A stretch of 49,410 nucleotides of DNA from Myxococcota bacterium (GTDB lineage: Bacteria; Myxococcota_A; UBA796; UBA9615; JAKLKC01): positions 1 to 49,410 of the forward strand of contig JAKLKC010000051.1 of assembly GCA_023150875.1 (NCBI GenBank). The letters run 5' to 3'. The notes beneath the pieces were generated by a model that saw only the letters and a list, made by a program, of their open reading frames with translations, searched no databases and had not been told where the DNA came from. Shown here in pieces: positions 1-8,446 of the stretch (position 1 is its first letter; each line of letters starts with the position of its first letter). A program made the position numbers and the translations under genes.

Positions 1-72
1 CAAGAAATCCGGCACCGCGACGCCGCCGCGGCCGGCCAGGACGGACCGCAGCAGGCCAGGAAGGCGAAACAC
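1..72 (-). CDS. Possible start of a gene running off the left edge (partial)
   Basis: A GTG codon at 72-70 lies 3 bases after the TGA of the pilin gene and opens a frame with no stop to the window edge (24 codons, beginning V-F-R-L-P-G-L-L-R-S-V-L). The tight spacing suggests the next gene of a pilus operon, but too little is visible to recognise a family and there is no clear Shine-Dalgarno. It could equally be chance. Confidence 0.3.
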   Translation of the reverse strand, partial: MFRLPGLLRSVLAGRGGVAVPDFL

Positions 73-75
73 GAG

Positions 76-684
76 TCAAAGACCGTAGATGCCCTGCTGC
101 ACCTTCGCCGTCCCCCCGAGGTCGATGCACACCTTCCGGTCGTTGCGGGGACTCACCGCCCACTTGTTCACGAACCAGACGACCTGGTGGCAGCCCGACT
201 CGACGGTGGTCAGGGGATCGACGTGCCCGCGGGGGAGGAACTCGATGGAGGTGGCCCCGTCCGCCACCAGGGAGACCCCGAAGTGGGAGTGCACCCCGGA
301 GCGCAGATCGTAGACCCCGTCCTCCTCCGCCACGTTGTTCAAGTCGTCCAGAGGGAGCGTGTCCCACGCGGGCGCGGCGAGGTTGTCGTTCCAGCCCTGG
401 ACCAGCCAGCGCCCCGCGTGGTTGTCGACGTCGCCGTCGGTGGGGGATCCGTCGACCGCGTCGAAGACCAGCCGGTAGGCCCGCTGCTCCCCCACCGCCA
501 GGGCCCGGGCCATGCCGCACGCCATGGCGAACTCGCTGGCGGCCGCGCCGACGGCGTAGTTGTACTTCCACTTCGACAGGCTCGGCCCAGCGAGGGTGGC
601 GAGGATCCCCATGATCGCCACCACGATCATGAGCTCGATGAGCGTGACGCCGCGCTGGTCTCTGCGGGGGGAAGACAGACCCAT
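76..684 (-). CDS. Type IV pilin-like protein (FimT/GspH family)
   Basis: A minor pilin or pseudopilin of a type IV pilus or type II secretion system, inserted in the inner membrane and processed by a prepilin peptidase. The N-terminus has a short basic leader ending RDQRG, followed by VTLIELMIVVAIMGILATL, the canonical G/F-T-L-x-E cleavage/methylation motif and hydrophobic stem with Glu5 present. The remaining ~170 residues form a globular C-terminal part with an early Ala-rich helix (AAASEFAMACGMARALAV), as in GspH/FimT. The chosen ATG at 684 has GGAGGG eight bases upstream. A longer frame to 744 would put 20 Pro/Gly/Ala residues ahead of the leader and is less likely. The product is 202 residues, a normal size. 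The PilT-like ATPase at 43361 could serve the same machine, but the link is only inferred. Confidence 0.88.
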   Translation of the reverse strand: MGLSSPRRDQRGVTLIELMIVVAIMGILATLAGPSLSKWKYNYAVGAAASEFAMACGMARALAVGEQRAYRLVFDAVDGSPTDGDVDNHAGRWLVQGWNDNLAAPAWDTLPLDDLNNVAEEDGVYDLRSGVHSHFGVSLVADGATSIEFLPRGHVDPLTTVESGCHQVVWFVNKWAVSPRNDRKVCIDLGGTAKVQQGIYGL

Positions 685-784
685 CCCAGGACCCTCCAGG
701 GGAGCCTGTCCCGGAGCATAGCCCCGCGCCGCGGGCCTCCGCAAGCGCGGGCTGCGGCGGGCTCGACCGAGGGCCTCCCGGCTC

Positions 785-2125
785 TCAGATCGCCAGCCAG
801 CCGAAGTGCCGCATCACCAGGATGATGATGAAGGCCGCGGTCATCCCGAGGGTGAGGGCGGCGATGCCGATGTAGAGCGTCGTGGATCGCTTCTTGGGAC
901 GGACCGCCTGGATGGTGAGGGTCTCCTCCCAGTGGCCACTCTCCAGGGCCTTCGCCGGAGGCGCGGGGTGGGGAGTGGGAGCGGGTTCGGCGATGGGGGG
1001 CGAGGGCACGGGCCTCCTTCCGGGAGCGGGGGCGGGCGGTGGCCCCACCTCGGGCTCCAGCTTGCGGACCATGTCGGCGATGTTCACCGGCCGGCCCGGC
1101 CGACCGGCGGCCTCCTCCTTGCGGGGCGGGGGAGCATCCCCCCGCAACGCCTGGACCGCGTCCATGGTCGACATCCCATCTTCTCGGATCGCGGAGATGG
1201 CATCGAAAGTCGGAAGATCGGAGGCCCGGTCCGAAGGCGGGGCAGCGGGGGCGGCGCCACCCCCCACAGTCGGCCTGGAGCCCGTGCTGGACCCGCTCCT
1301 GCCCCGGGGGGCGGGCGCGGCCGGGGATCCGCCGTCGGAGCGCAGAACGCGGACCGCGTCGACCGTCCGCATCCCCTCGTCCTCCTTGAACGCCTGGATG
1401 GCGTCGAAGGTGGGGAGATCGGCGCCGAGGATGTCCTCCGACGCCACCACCGCCGCCTTGGGCGCGGATCCCGGAGCGATCTTCAGGCTGGGGGACACGC
1501 CGATCTGCGTCGAGGAGTCCTCGATGGCGCCCTGGGGACCTCCGGGGCGCGCGAACTGGGTCCAGGTCCCGCAGCCGTCGCAGACGGTGATGGCGCCTCC
1601 GGCGATCAGGGCCAGGGGCTGCTGCCGCCCGCAGGACGGGCACTTCGCCACCTCGCCTCCGACCTTCGCCTGGCGGGTCGCGGTCCCGGTGCCCGGCTCC
1701 ACCCGCAGCATCAGCTTGTGGCTGCCCAGGCGGACCACGGCCTTGCCGCCCTCGGGGAGGGCCAGGGCGTACCCCTCGCCGGAGGGCCGCGCGAGCCCCC
1801 GGGAGATCAGCACGTCGGTCCCGAGGATCTGGCCGGGCCCGTGGAGCACCTCCACCCGGATGTCCGGGGTGAAGCGCAGGATCACCCCGTCCTCGGTCAG
1901 GCGGAGCAGCTCGTGGAAGTCGGGGACGTCGTCACCCCTCAGGGTGATCGTCGTCATCGGGTTGCTGCCGACGGTGAGGATGGTGGACGGACGGAAGCGC
2001 GCCCGGTGGAGGTAGGTGTCCCCGCGGGCGACCGCGAGATCGATCTCGAGGCTGGGCTGAGGCGCGGGCAAGGTCTTGACCTCGTGGAACGGGGGGATGC
2101 ACCCCTGGCTGGGCCGGCCCTCCAC
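785..2125 (-). CDS. Zinc-ribbon, FHA-like membrane protein with two internal repeats
   Basis: 446 residues, not assignable to a named protein. Residues ~25-143 are a beta-rich region (STILTVGS, ILRFTPDIRVEVLHG, VLISRGLA) that looks FHA-like or jelly-roll-like. A zinc ribbon follows with C162-x2-C165 and C182-x2-C185. Two copies of a ~27-residue motif sit at 237-264 and 304-329, sharing LPTFDAI..(F/I)(K/R)ED..(M)..DAV..LR. A proline-rich linker (~365-395) leads to one transmembrane helix at ~417-438 next to the C-terminus, so the bulk is probably cytoplasmic and tail-anchored. The start (GTG at 2125) has no clear ribosome site and may be too far upstream; the frame is sound from about residue 20. 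It is probably a signalling or scaffold protein, but the function is not known. Confidence 0.7.
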   Translation of the reverse strand: MEGRPSQGCIPPFHEVKTLPAPQPSLEIDLAVARGDTYLHRARFRPSTILTVGSNPMTTITLRGDDVPDFHELLRLTEDGVILRFTPDIRVEVLHGPGQILGTDVLISRGLARPSGEGYALALPEGGKAVVRLGSHKLMLRVEPGTGTATRQAKVGGEVAKCPSCGRQQPLALIAGGAITVCDGCGTWTQFARPGGPQGAIEDSSTQIGVSPSLKIAPGSAPKAAVVASEDILGADLPTFDAIQAFKEDEGMRTVDAVRVLRSDGGSPAAPAPRGRSGSSTGSRPTVGGGAAPAAPPSDRASDLPTFDAISAIREDGMSTMDAVQALRGDAPPPRKEEAAGRPGRPVNIADMVRKLEPEVGPPPAPAPGRRPVPSPPIAEPAPTPHPAPPAKALESGHWEETLTIQAVRPKKRSTTLYIGIAALTLGMTAAFIIILVMRHFGWLAI

Positions 2126-2179
2126 TGTACCAGAGGTGAGGCCGGGTCTGAAGCGGGGAGCCGGGGCCGGATCGCCGGA

Positions 2180-3601
2180 CTATCGCTTCCCGGCCTTCGA
2201 GTCGCCGCCGGCCGCCGCCGCGACCGCGCCCCTGCCGAGCTGCGCCTGGACGTCCAGGGCCCGCACCGCGTGGCAGGAGTCCCCCACCAGGTCGAGGTAG
2301 AACTGCTCGTTGCCGGCCCGGATCCCCGCGAGCTGGGCGTACACGCCGGTCTCCTCCAGGCGCAGCGCCGCCCGCAGCAGGCGCCGCCTCGCCCCCGCCA
2401 GCACCTCCGCCTCCTCCGCCGTGGGGCTCCACACCCCTTCCCTCTCGGCGTTGCCCAGGCCCTCCAGCATGTGCCCCAGGAACTTGACCTCCTGGTTGAT
2501 CAGCAGCGGGGCGAGCTTCGGGGCCTTGGCGATGCTCTCGGCGTACAGGGGGACCTCCACACCGGCCCGCCACAGGTAGAGGGACGCCTGCTCCGCCACC
2601 CGGGCCCTGGCCTCGGGGCCGGGGTACCCCGCCGCGGCGCAGGCCGCCACCCCCTGGAACAGGTGGGCCCCGCCGCAGGTGAAGCCGAAGATCCCCTGCC
2701 GGCGCTTCTGGATCCGGTCCTCGCCGCGCCCCCGGGCCTCGGCGAGGAAGCGGGTGGAGTCCTCCAGCATCTGCAGCATCGCCGCGGCGACCTCGCCCAG
2801 GCGCACGGCCCGCCCATCGGGCCCCGTCCACCGGTCCCCCGCCCGCTCCGCTTCCTGGCAGTAGGCCTGGACGGACCAGGCGACGTCGTCGGGACGGGGG
2901 AAGGCCACGCCCCCCCCGCCCCCTCGGAACGCGAAGGTCGCCTGGGAGTCCCGGACCAGCTCCACCCGCGAGGGTGCGCCGGGCACCGCGCCGAAGGGTC
3001 CCTCCGGGAACGCGTCCCGCTCGATGGCGTTCTTCAGCACCAGGTCGGCGTGGGGCTCGACCCGGACCTCGCCCCGCCGGGCGGGGAAGCCGTGGACGAC
3101 CCGCACCCCCGAGTCGGCGCCGGGATCGGGGACCGTGCGCTCCTCCAGCCAGGTGGAGACGATCCTCCCCACCGCGCGCTCGCCCCCGCGGGCGCGGAAG
3201 TCGCCGCCCCAGGCCAGGATCCCGTGGGCCATCGCCCACGGGTTGTCCGGATCCGAGGCTCCCTCGCGCGCCACCCGGCGCAGCGCCTCGGCGGCCCTCG
3301 CCTCGTCCGCAGGCCCGAGCTCCGGGGTGTCGGCCAGGCCGGCGGGATCGACAGCCCCGGGGGCCGGCGGGCCCCCGGCGACACCGGGCGCTGCGGCGGG
3401 GGAGGGCGTCTCCGGCGGAGTTGCCGCGCCCGCCCGGGGCGGGGACGATGCCCGCGAGGCCTCCTCCCGCTCCGCCGCGCCCTCGCCACCCCCTCCGCAG
3501 GCGGCGAAGAGGCAGAGCGCCCCCGCCAGGACCCCCACGGACAGCCGTGGACGGGCCCGAACCCGCCCCGGAGCCCCGCCGGCGGCGGGCCGGTGGATCA
3601 C
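2180..3601 (-). CDS. Lipoprotein of unknown function, coupled to the upstream discoidin/NHL gene
   Basis: 473 residues. The GTG at 3601 overlaps the TGA of the preceding gene in a GTGA junction, pointing to translational coupling. The N-terminus has basic residues, then LSVGVLAGALCLFAAC, a lipobox with Cys at ~34, so the mature protein should be lipid-anchored in the cell envelope. A Gly/Pro/Ala/Glu-rich spacer of ~60 residues precedes a mostly helical domain with phrases such as HGILAWGGDFRARG, HLFQGVAACAAAGYPG and LLINQEVKFLGHMLEGLG. I see no enzyme motif. With the secreted partner it may form an envelope complex (inference). An internal GTG at 3538 would remove the basic n-region and is less likely. 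Confidence 0.75.
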   Translation of the reverse strand: MIHRPAAGGAPGRVRARPRLSVGVLAGALCLFAACGGGGEGAAEREEASRASSPPRAGAATPPETPSPAAAPGVAGGPPAPGAVDPAGLADTPELGPADEARAAEALRRVAREGASDPDNPWAMAHGILAWGGDFRARGGERAVGRIVSTWLEERTVPDPGADSGVRVVHGFPARRGEVRVEPHADLVLKNAIERDAFPEGPFGAVPGAPSRVELVRDSQATFAFRGGGGGVAFPRPDDVAWSVQAYCQEAERAGDRWTGPDGRAVRLGEVAAAMLQMLEDSTRFLAEARGRGEDRIQKRRQGIFGFTCGGAHLFQGVAACAAAGYPGPEARARVAEQASLYLWRAGVEVPLYAESIAKAPKLAPLLINQEVKFLGHMLEGLGNAEREGVWSPTAEEAEVLAGARRRLLRAALRLEETGVYAQLAGIRAGNEQFYLDLVGDSCHAVRALDVQAQLGRGAVAAAAGGDSKAGKR

Positions 3602-5385
3602 TTCGAGACCGGGTTGGGCAGGCGCCCGATCTTCTCCCCGGAGAGGACGTAGATCACGTCGCCCGAGACCGCCATCCGCGGGTGGACCAGCCCCGCCTCC
3701 GACACCTGCCCCTGGTGGAGCAGCTTGCCCTTCTTGTTCCACACGTAGAGGGATCCGGTGTCGGTGAGAAGGTAGACGTTGTCCGCGGCGTCGGTGGCCA
3801 GGTCCCAGTCCTCGGAGCCGTCCTCCTCGATGGGCTTCTTGTTGAACCGACCCTGCCGGAAGCCGTCCTGGATGGCGTACTCGACGATGTCGCGATTGGC
3901 AGCGGTGCGGACCAGGAGCTTCCCGTCGGCGATCACCCCCGCCAGGATGTCGTCCTCCACCGTGAAGCGGACCTTCTGCTCGCCCCTCTGCGTGAAGCCC
4001 CACACCTCGTTTCCGAGCAGGAAGTAGAAGTCGTCGCCCCACCAGGTCGCGATGGGGGTCGCCGTCCCGTGCCCGGGGAGCACCAGGTACTCGCTGGGCA
4101 CCTGGTAGTCCGCCAGCGTCTTCCCCTCGGGGTCCAGCACCTGCACCCTCTTGTCCCAGTCGATCACCGCGGCGAAGTCGTAGTTGCCCACGGCGACGTC
4201 GCTGGGCTGGGTGAACTCCCCGGCGGCCTTGCCCGCAGCGCTCCCCGCGGCGTAGGGGTCAACGATCTGGCCGAACCAGCGGTCGGTGATGGCGGCCTCC
4301 GCCGCTCCCCAGACCGTGTCGGCCCTTCCGTCGGGCGTGAACCGCTGCACCCGGTTGTTGCCCACGTCGGCCACCACGATGTCGCCCCGGGAAGTCACGT
4401 CGATCCCCAGGGACTCGCCCCGGGACTGGAAGGCGCCCGGGGCGATCCCCTTCATCCCCCAGTTGGGCACGGAGGCGTTCTTGGCCTTCTCGAGCTGGTC
4501 CCACGCCTGGAGCTCCTTCACCACGTTCCGGAGGGCGACCGCCTGGCGGTTGCTCGCCCGGACCGCCGCCATCTCCAGCCAGGGAACGGCGCGCACGTCC
4601 CGGAGCTTCCCGAAGGCCTCCACCACGGCCTCCTCCACGGGCAGGTGCTGGAGCACGAAGCCCGGCGGGCAGACCTCGGCGACCTTCTGGACGACGAAGG
4701 GGGCCCCCCGGGAGACCACCTCCCCGAGCCACGCGAGGTTCTTCTCGTAGTCCTGCCCGGCCCGCAGGGCGGCGAGGGCCGCGTCCCGCGCGGCGGTGTA
4801 GGCGGCCTCGGCCTCGGGGTACTTCTTGTCGGTCTTCCAGGCATCGAGAGCCGCGACCACCTCGGGGCGGGTGTCGGGGAAGTCGAAGGCCACCTCGGCG
4901 ATGTGGGTGTCGTCGTAGATCTGCCCGGAGTGGAAGTCCGTCAGGGTGATCCGAAGCTTCTTCACGCCCGCGGAGCCGTCGATCTTCACGTCCTTGCGGG
5001 CGAAGCGGTCTCCGAGCTCGACGTCCCGCACCTCCTCGCCCGCGGCGGTCGTGTAGGCCAGCTTGAGCTTGGCGACGCGGTTCCGCTGCTCCCACTCCTC
5101 CGTTCCCCGGAAGTCCCCGCCCCAGATGCTCACCGAGCGGATGGGCTGGGGCTTGTCCCAGGCGATCTCGATCCACTCCCCCTTGCCGGCGCTGGCCTTG
5201 CCCTCGGCCCAGGACGTCCCCAGGCTCCCGTCGAAGGCCGCCGCCGCGGGGTGCTTCGCCTCCCCCTCGTAGGTCGAGGAGGCGGTGATGGTGGCCTTGA
5301 CCTTCGGGGGGGGCGCGGCCGACGCCATCGCCGGCAGGAGGGAGGCGGTGGCGACCACCGGCCACAAACCCTTGACATTTCGCAC
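3598..5385 (-). CDS. Secreted discoidin-like (F5/8 type C) plus NHL-repeat protein
   Basis: 595 residues, exported by a clear signal peptide (VKGLWPVVATASLLPAMASA). Residues ~30-170 form a discoidin/carbohydrate-binding-like beta domain (ITASSTYEGEAKHPAAAAFDG, then IRSVSIWGGDF). A helical middle follows, then a beta-propeller with NHL-type repeats (GIDVTSRGDIVVADVGNNRV; FTQPSDVAVGNYDFAAVIDW). The expected role is binding of glycan or protein outside the inner membrane; no catalytic site is visible. The GTG start at 5385 has GGAGG at the right distance, and a TTGACA promoter lies just upstream. It overlaps the following lipoprotein gene by four bases, so the two are probably made together. Confidence 0.8.
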   Translation of the reverse strand: MRNVKGLWPVVATASLLPAMASAAPPPKVKATITASSTYEGEAKHPAAAAFDGSLGTSWAEGKASAGKGEWIEIAWDKPQPIRSVSIWGGDFRGTEEWEQRNRVAKLKLAYTTAAGEEVRDVELGDRFARKDVKIDGSAGVKKLRITLTDFHSGQIYDDTHIAEVAFDFPDTRPEVVAALDAWKTDKKYPEAEAAYTAARDAALAALRAGQDYEKNLAWLGEVVSRGAPFVVQKVAEVCPPGFVLQHLPVEEAVVEAFGKLRDVRAVPWLEMAAVRASNRQAVALRNVVKELQAWDQLEKAKNASVPNWGMKGIAPGAFQSRGESLGIDVTSRGDIVVADVGNNRVQRFTPDGRADTVWGAAEAAITDRWFGQIVDPYAAGSAAGKAAGEFTQPSDVAVGNYDFAAVIDWDKRVQVLDPEGKTLADYQVPSEYLVLPGHGTATPIATWWGDDFYFLLGNEVWGFTQRGEQKVRFTVEDDILAGVIADGKLLVRTAANRDIVEYAIQDGFRQGRFNKKPIEEDGSEDWDLATDAADNVYLLTDTGSLYVWNKKGKLLHQGQVSEAGLVHPRMAVSGDVIYVLSGEKIGRLPNPVSK

Positions 5386-5432
5386 GCTTAAGCCTCCGTC
5401 GCCCAGCTTGCCCGCCGGCGGGGGAAGCTGTG

Positions 5433-5462
5433 AGACTATGGGGGAGGAGTGTCGGGTGTCAA
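5433..5462 (-). promoter_or_regulatory. Sigma70-like promoter for the discoidin/NHL gene
   Basis: On the minus strand a perfect -35 TTGACA (5462-5457) is followed after 18 bases by TAGTCT (5438-5433). The predicted transcript would begin near 5426, about 40 bases ahead of the GTG start at 5385. The -10 is only a moderate match. Confidence 0.55.
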
Positions 5463-5532
5463 CGACGGCCCGGCGCCGGCCCGCGCCCCCGCGGGGGCGC
5501 CCGGACTCGACCTTCAACTTCCCGGACGCGCC

Positions 5533-6684
5533 ATGCCCCTCCCCCACCGCCGCTCCCGCGCCCGCCGCCTCGTCCTCGCCGCCGCCGGGACCCTGCTCGC
5601 GGCCGCGTGTGGTGGCGACCTCGCCTCCCGCGCGGCGGACGAGCCGCCCCGGGACCGGCACGCCGCCGCGCTCCTCCACGCCGAGCCCACCCCCGCGCCC
5701 CTCCCCGTCGTGGCCGATCTCCACGTGGACACCCCCACCCAGGCCCTGCTGCGGGGGATCTCCATCGCCGACGGCCCGGGCCTGGAGGCCTCCTTCGCCG
5801 CCGCGGAGCGGGGCGGCGTGACCCTGCTGGTGGAGTCCCTGTGGATCCCCCGGGCGGCCGAGGCCGACCCCGCGGCGCGCCTCGCGGCCCTGCTGGACGT
5901 GCTGGACCGGGGCCTGGCGTCGGCGCCGGGCTGGGCCCTCGCGCTGTCCCCCTCCCAGGCCCGGTCCCTGCTCGCCCGGGGCACCCGCGTCGCCGTGGCC
6001 GCCATCGAGGGGGCGACCTGCCTCTCCGCGGGTCCCCGGGACCTGGAGTCGGCCTTCCGACGGGGCGTCCGGATGCTGGGCCCCACCTGGACGGCCTCGA
6101 ACGCCTACGCCGACTCCTCGGCCGAGCCCCGGGAGCCCGGCGGCCTGACCGACGCCGGCCGGAACCTGGTCCGCCTCGCCAACGACCTGGGGGTGATGAT
6201 CGACGTCTCCCACATGAGCGACGCCGCCCTGGACGACACCCTCGCCACCAGCCGGGCTCCGGTCCTGGCCTCCCACAGCAACTCCCGGGCCCTGTGCCCG
6301 CACCCCCGGAACCTCACCGACGCGCAGGTCCGCAGGATCGCCGAGGCGGGCGGCCTGGTGGCGGTGATGTTCCACGCCCCGTTCGTGTGCGGCGGCGCCC
6401 CCCCGGACGTCGACGACGTTGCCGCCCACGTCGCCCACCTCCTGGAAGTCGCCGGCCCCGGCCACGTCGCGTTCGGGAGCGACCTGGACGGGCGCATCCA
6501 GCCGGCCCGGGGCCTGGAACGCCTGGACGGCCTCCCCTCCCTGCGGGACGCGCTGCGGCGCCGCGGCATCGACGGCGCCACCCTGGCCGGGGTGATGGGC
6601 GAGTCCTTCCTGCGGTACTGGGACAGGGTCCAGGCGGCGAGGGCCCCTACCCCCCGAACATCCGGGTCTGCACCGGCTCCATGA
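5533..6684 (+). CDS. Membrane dipeptidase (peptidase family M19), lipoprotein
   Basis: A zinc-dependent dipeptidase of the renal dipeptidase family, which cleaves dipeptides including L-D and D-containing ones. All expected ligands are visible: the HxD pair in DLHVDT (H64, D66), bridging Glu in AAIEG (E159), His in DVSHMS (H227), His in ASHSNSRAL (H248) and Asp in FGSDLDG (D317). The N-terminus reads MPLPHRRSRARRLVLAAAG then LLAAAC, a lipobox with Cys26, so it is probably anchored in the envelope and may act in peptidoglycan peptide recycling (inference). The ATG at 5533 was chosen because it gives a proper signal peptide; an in-frame ATG at 5449 adds a non-signal extension. The length of 383 residues is normal. 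The 3' end overlaps the convergent thymidine kinase gene by 38 bases. Confidence 0.9.
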   Translation: MPLPHRRSRARRLVLAAAGTLLAAACGGDLASRAADEPPRDRHAAALLHAEPTPAPLPVVADLHVDTPTQALLRGISIADGPGLEASFAAAERGGVTLLVESLWIPRAAEADPAARLAALLDVLDRGLASAPGWALALSPSQARSLLARGTRVAVAAIEGATCLSAGPRDLESAFRRGVRMLGPTWTASNAYADSSAEPREPGGLTDAGRNLVRLANDLGVMIDVSHMSDAALDDTLATSRAPVLASHSNSRALCPHPRNLTDAQVRRIAEAGGLVAVMFHAPFVCGGAPPDVDDVAAHVAHLLEVAGPGHVAFGSDLDGRIQPARGLERLDGLPSLRDALRRRGIDGATLAGVMGESFLRYWDRVQAARAPTPRTSGSAPAP

Positions 6685-7237
6685 GCTCGGGGACGAAGCA
6701 CTTCCGGCACCGGGCTTCGTAGGACTCCGTCGCCCCCACCAGCACCCTGGCCCCCCGGTCGACGATGCGCTGGCTGCGGTCGGCGGGGTTCCCGCACTTC
6801 ATGCAGATGGCGAGGTTCTTGGTGACGTACTCGGCCACCGCCATCAGGGTGGGCATGGGCTCGAAGGGCTGCCCGCGATAGTCCTGGTCGAGCCCGGCGA
6901 CGATCACCCTTCGCCCCCCGTTGGCGAGGTCCTCGCACACCGCCACCAGATCGGGGCCGAAGAACTGGGCCTCGTCCACCCCCACCACCACCGCCTCTCC
7001 GACGTTCCGGGGGATCTCGGCGGCCTGCTCCACCACGTAGGCCCTCAGCTTCTGGTCGCTGTGGCTGACGATCTCGGCCTGGGAGTAGCGATCGTCGATG
7101 CGGGGCTTGAAGATCGCCACCTGCTGGCGGGCGAAGGTGGCGCGGCGGAGGCGGCGGATCAGCTCCTCGGTCTTGCCGCTGAACATGCAGCCGGTGATGA
7201 CCTCGATCCAGCCGACGTCCCGGGGCGCGATCTGCAT
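6647..7237 (-). CDS. tdk: Thymidine kinase (type II)
   Basis: Phosphorylates thymidine with ATP to dTMP in pyrimidine salvage, in the cytoplasm. The 196-residue product has the P-loop TGCMFSGKTE (residues ~15-24), the catalytic/Mg region VVGVDEAQFF, the lasso region GLDQDYRGQPFEPM and two zinc Cys pairs (MKCGNPA has one Cys plus the preceding IC; CRKC near the C-terminus). The ATG at 7237 follows the stop of the upstream gene by about 20 bases, and the ribosome site is weak. Length and motifs match bacterial TK1-type enzymes well. Confidence 0.95.
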   Translation of the reverse strand: MQIAPRDVGWIEVITGCMFSGKTEELIRRLRRATFARQQVAIFKPRIDDRYSQAEIVSHSDQKLRAYVVEQAAEIPRNVGEAVVVGVDEAQFFGPDLVAVCEDLANGGRRVIVAGLDQDYRGQPFEPMPTLMAVAEYVTKNLAICMKCGNPADRSQRIVDRGARVLVGATESYEARCRKCFVPELMEPVQTRMFGG

Positions 7238-7256
7238 CCGTCGAGGCGTCCCGAGG

Positions 7257-8381
7257 TCAGCCGAGGTCGACGCGGGAGCCGTCGCACACGTCGGACCCCA
7301 GGAAGACCACCTCGTCCCCCTCCGCCAGGGGCCGGAACTGGGTGAACCCCTCGAACGCCTCGGGCTTGAGGGGGGCCCGAGCCCACGGGTTGTGGAGGAG
7401 CCGCATCGTGAACACCACTCGGTCCCGCTCCCACTCCTTGTCACAGAAGAGCACCGCCGAGAGCGCCGCCAGGTCGGGGTCGCAGAACACCGCTCCCTTG
7501 GACTTGCGCCGGAAGCTCTTCACCCGCTCCGGCCGCCCGCCGAGGGTGGTCCAGTTGAAGTTGCCCGCGCACTTCCCATACATGAAGTCGTGCAGGTAGT
7601 TCTCGGGGAGCCCCCACGACTCGTTCCCGAACAGAACCAGCACCAGGGGCATGGAGGGATCGCGGTCCTGCAGGGTCCCCATCCTCGCCCGCATCAGCGC
7701 GTGGAGCTCCTGGAGCAGCGCCGGCGCCCGCAGGGGCGGGATCCGGAACCGCACCAGGCCCTTGCGGTCCGACGGCACCCTCTCGAGGATGCTGAACTCC
7801 AGGTGGATGTGCTCGTCGCGGTACTCGGCGTACTTGCCCTCCCACAGCCCCTCGTCGAGGCTGTTCAGCCAGACCTCCAGGGCCTTGCGGATGGGGCGGG
7901 GATCGAAGTTGTAGGGCAGCCAGCGCTTCAGGTACACCGAGAAGAAGAAGTGGTGCTCGATCTCCCCCAGCTCCCTGAGCAGGTGGCGGAAGGCGCTCAT
8001 GCCGCCCCGCACCTGCACCTCGGGGATGTAGGACTGCACCACCAGCGAGAAGGCCTCCCCGGTGTCCCCGACGGTCACCGTCAGGGGCTCTCCGCCGTCC
8101 ACGGGCCAGACGGGTACCTGGTGGCCGCCCCGGCGCAGCGCCTCGTGGACCACCATCTCGGCGAAGCCCTGGAAGAAGCGGTCGTTGTCCAGGGTGGTCA
8201 GACGTTCGCGCAGCGCGTCCCGGGCGTCGTCGGGGAGCTTGCCGAACCAGGACTCTATCTGGCCCCGAAAGGTCTGGATCGCCGCCTCCTCCCGCGTGCA
8301 CAGCGAGACGAGGAACGACGGGTGCGGCGTGGGGAGCCGCGCGAGCTCGGCGCGGAACTCGTCGGGATAGAGCAAGGACAT
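7257..8381 (-). CDS. Conserved-looking protein of unknown function, 374 residues
   Basis: No signal peptide or membrane helix. Residues ~25-100 read like the alpha/beta front of a nuclease-type fold (RERLTTLDNDRFFQGFAEM, then HEALRRGGHQVPV), a layout used by some PD-(D/E)xK families, but the expected acidic pair is not convincing. The rest is rich in aromatic and charged residues (EIEHHFFFSVYLKRWLPYNF; GKCAGNFNWTTLGGRPERV). Composition and codon use match the neighbours. It lies 19 bases upstream of tdk and is probably co-transcribed with it. The ATG at 8381 has only a weak GGAAA upstream. I cannot name a function. Confidence 0.75.
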   Translation of the reverse strand: MSLLYPDEFRAELARLPTPHPSFLVSLCTREEAAIQTFRGQIESWFGKLPDDARDALRERLTTLDNDRFFQGFAEMVVHEALRRGGHQVPVWPVDGGEPLTVTVGDTGEAFSLVVQSYIPEVQVRGGMSAFRHLLRELGEIEHHFFFSVYLKRWLPYNFDPRPIRKALEVWLNSLDEGLWEGKYAEYRDEHIHLEFSILERVPSDRKGLVRFRIPPLRAPALLQELHALMRARMGTLQDRDPSMPLVLVLFGNESWGLPENYLHDFMYGKCAGNFNWTTLGGRPERVKSFRRKSKGAVFCDPDLAALSAVLFCDKEWERDRVVFTMRLLHNPWARAPLKPEAFEGFTQFRPLAEGDEVVFLGSDVCDGSRVDLG

Positions 8382-8446
8382 CGGGCGCGGGTTTCCAGCG
8401 GCCCCGGCCCTGGGGGGGAGCCCCCCCACCGGGTGCACGGATCCGG

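Noticed and set aside
806-3652. A 948-residue open frame on the plus strand
   Set aside because: It is antisense to three well-supported minus-strand genes and its product is Arg/Gly/Pro-rich with no domain signature; at this GC content stops are rare in shadow frames.
5374-5379. TTGACA on the plus strand as a promoter for the dipeptidase
   Set aside because: No -10 element at the right spacing, and it lies inside the start of the opposite gene.
5386-6465. Minus-strand extension of the discoidin/NHL gene to a start at 6465
   Set aside because: The extension is antisense to the dipeptidase and low in complexity; the GTG at 5385 has a ribosome site, promoter and signal peptide.
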